Below, one piece after another: positions 6,242 through 7,385 of a stretch of DNA of 7,385 nucleotides. Source of the stretch: Acidiferrobacteraceae bacterium. GTDB lineage: Bacteria; Pseudomonadota; Gammaproteobacteria; Arenicellales; UBA868. The DNA lies in assembly GCA_002721105.1 (NCBI GenBank), contig PBJL01000008.1, forward strand, positions 104,724-112,108. Reading direction: 5' to 3'. Positions within the stretch are counted from its first letter, which is position 1; each line of letters opens with the position of its first letter. A model generated the notes under the pieces. It ran no database searches. It was not told where the DNA came from and was given only the letters and a program-made list of their open reading frames with translations. A program made the translations under genes and the position numbers.

Positions 6242-7385
6242 AATACCGGTTTATGTCCTTGATCCGTATTGGAGATATTGGGACACGCGGGGCAAAAAAT
6301 TTTGATTCATCGATTTTTGCATCAGACTCAGTTGCTAGGATATCGACCAGCAAGGATGCGCAATAGCGACCTTGACAACGTCCCATTCCTGCTCGAGTTT
6401 GTTGTTTTATTTCGCTGATTGAGCGACACCCTGATTTAATTACCTCACGAATTTGTCCTATAGTTACCAATTCACAGCGACAAATATGGGTTGGCGTTGC
6501 GGCCTCTTTGGCATTGGGTAGTTTAGCTGAATACAACCGCCACAACCCTGATTGAAATCTGCGATGTCGACTGAGAGTTTTTTGTGAATGCAGCCGTATT
6601 TGGGCATAATTGGTGTTTAATTTACCCATATGAGTCGTGACTACATGCAATCCGGCAATAGTGCCTTCTTCGCATGCAGCGAAAGCCCCACCTAATCCAG
6701 CACAGTCGCCAACTGCGTATACGTCCGTCACTGTAGTTTCGAAGTTTGGAGATCGATTAACTACTAACTGTTTATGAAGCGCATTATAGTGATGCTCACA
6801 ACCTAGACTTCGGAGTAGGGCATTGGATGGAAGAAACCCATAACCCATACAAACGATATCAGACCTGATTGATTGAGTATGAGTTTTAGCCTGTCCTGAG
6901 GAAATTTTTGAGATCAGGCCCCCCTCGATTTTTTGAATAGATGATAGATTACAGTTGTGCATTAAAGGAATCTTATTTCTTTTCAGTTGCCTCAGGTATT
7001 TTAGGCCTTGAAATAAGAGGTCAGGAGCTCCACGATACATGTCAAAAATTGATCCGATTGATCCTAAATTAGGTTTTTTAGCTGATTCAGCCACACCTAC
7101 AATTTGAGCACCTGCAGTTTCAAGTTCAAGCGCCACTTGAAGATTGAAAGGACCATTGCCCGCAATGAAAATCTTTTTACCAGCAAGGACATGATATGTT
7201 CGTAACATAGATTGAGCAGCACCAGTAGTCATTACGCCAGGTAATGTCCATCCTTCAATCGGCATACCTCGTTCGTAGGCCCCAGTAGCAACAATGAGAT
7301 ATTTAGGGGTATATAGGAAGTTACGACCATTCTCGATTACTAGAATTTCTCGGTTTGGAAAACCCGCCCAGACTTGCCCATCTTT
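6240..7385 (-). CDS. Opine oxidase/HcnB-type alpha subunit with C-terminal [2Fe-2S] domain, 5'-truncated
   Basis: The C-terminal 381 residues are visible; the frame stays open to the window edge, so the Met at 7265 is internal. The family is usually about 460-500 residues, so roughly 80-120, including the first FAD motif, lie outside. Visible in order: YLIVATGAYERG (29-40) and GWTLPGVMTTGAAQ (45-58), a signature of OoxA/NoxA/HcnB-type proteins; a second dinucleotide fold with AGNGPFNLQVALE (75-87); FAD-contacting VYAVGDCAG (222-230); and a C-terminal BFD-like domain with CRC (302-304) and CQGRYC (337-342), giving the four cluster ligands C302, C304, C337 and C342. The protein should relay electrons from a DAO-type beta subunit, most likely the one at 3736-4929. 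A small ferredoxin-like gamma subunit, common in these systems, could lie upstream outside the window. No promoter is visible. Family assignment is firm; physiological substrate (opine, hydroxyproline, glycine or other) is open. Confidence 0.92.
   Translation of the reverse strand, partial: KDGQVWAGFPNREILVIENGRNFLYTPKYLIVATGAYERGMPIEGWTLPGVMTTGAAQSMLRTYHVLAGKKIFIAGNGPFNLQVALELETAGAQIVGVAESAKKPNLGSIGSIFDMYRGAPDLLFQGLKYLRQLKRNKIPLMHNCNLSSIQKIEGGLISKISSGQAKTHTQSIRSDIVCMGYGFLPSNALLRSLGCEHHYNALHKQLVVNRSPNFETTVTDVYAVGDCAGLGGAFAACEEGTIAGLHVVTTHMGKLNTNYAQIRLHSQKTLSRHRRFQSGLWRLYSAKLPNAKEAATPTHICRCELVTIGQIREVIKSGCRSISEIKQQTRAGMGRCQGRYCASLLVDILATESDAKIDESKFFAPRVPISPIRIKDINRY

Noticed and set aside
3736..7385. 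Hydrogen cyanide synthase (hcnBC)
   Set aside because: The alpha and beta subunits share family with HcnB and HcnC, but known hcn genes form a tight hcnABC operon. The split layout and the DapA-like/LysA-like neighbours fit amino-acid or opine metabolism better. Not strictly excluded.

Overview
This window looks like part of a bacterial chromosome or large plasmid, probably from a moderately AT-rich proteobacterium. The evidence is dense gene packing, Shine-Dalgarno-led starts, a sigma70-type promoter and protein families typical of Proteobacteria. The taxon cannot be fixed from the sequence. All seven genes are metabolic enzymes. I see no RNA gene, insertion sequence, CRISPR array or phage gene, and no gene-free stretch longer than about 165 bases.

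Layout. Positions 1-486 (+) hold the C-terminal two thirds of a short-chain dehydrogenase (SDR). It runs tail to tail, with 3 bases between, into a four-gene block on the minus strand. Read in its direction of transcription, the block is: FAD-dependent amino-acid/opine oxidase-type beta subunit (4929-3736), a DapA/N-acetylneuraminate-lyase family enzyme (3623-2715), a LysA/ornithine-decarboxylase-like PLP enzyme (2683-1277) and a second SDR (1227-490). Divergent from this block, across a 162-base regulatory gap, is a zinc-less MDR-family oxidoreductase (5092-6144, +) with a promoter, a candidate operator and a terminator. Converging on it is the truncated gene for an opine-oxidase/HcnB-type alpha subunit with a C-terminal BFD-like [2Fe-2S] domain (7385-6240, -).

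How the genes may work together (inference). The alpha and beta subunits belong to the heteromeric flavin dehydrogenase families (OoxAB/NoxAB opine oxidases, HcnBC, D-hydroxyproline dehydrogenase), which oxidise a C-N bond of an amino acid or opine. The DapA-like and LysA-like proteins resemble lysine-biosynthesis enzymes but carry changes at specificity and catalytic positions, so they are unlikely to be the housekeeping enzymes. With two SDRs and an MDR reductase, the window reads as a dedicated pathway. It could degrade an opine-like or modified amino acid: oxidative C-N cleavage, aldol cleavage or dehydration of the keto product, decarboxylation of the amino-acid product, and redox trimming. 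It could also be biosynthetic. The substrate is not known from the sequence.

The most notable points are the alpha and beta subunit genes separated by an oppositely oriented MDR gene, the non-canonical DapA-like and LysA-like active sites, and an inverted repeat centred on the -10 box of the divergent promoter.
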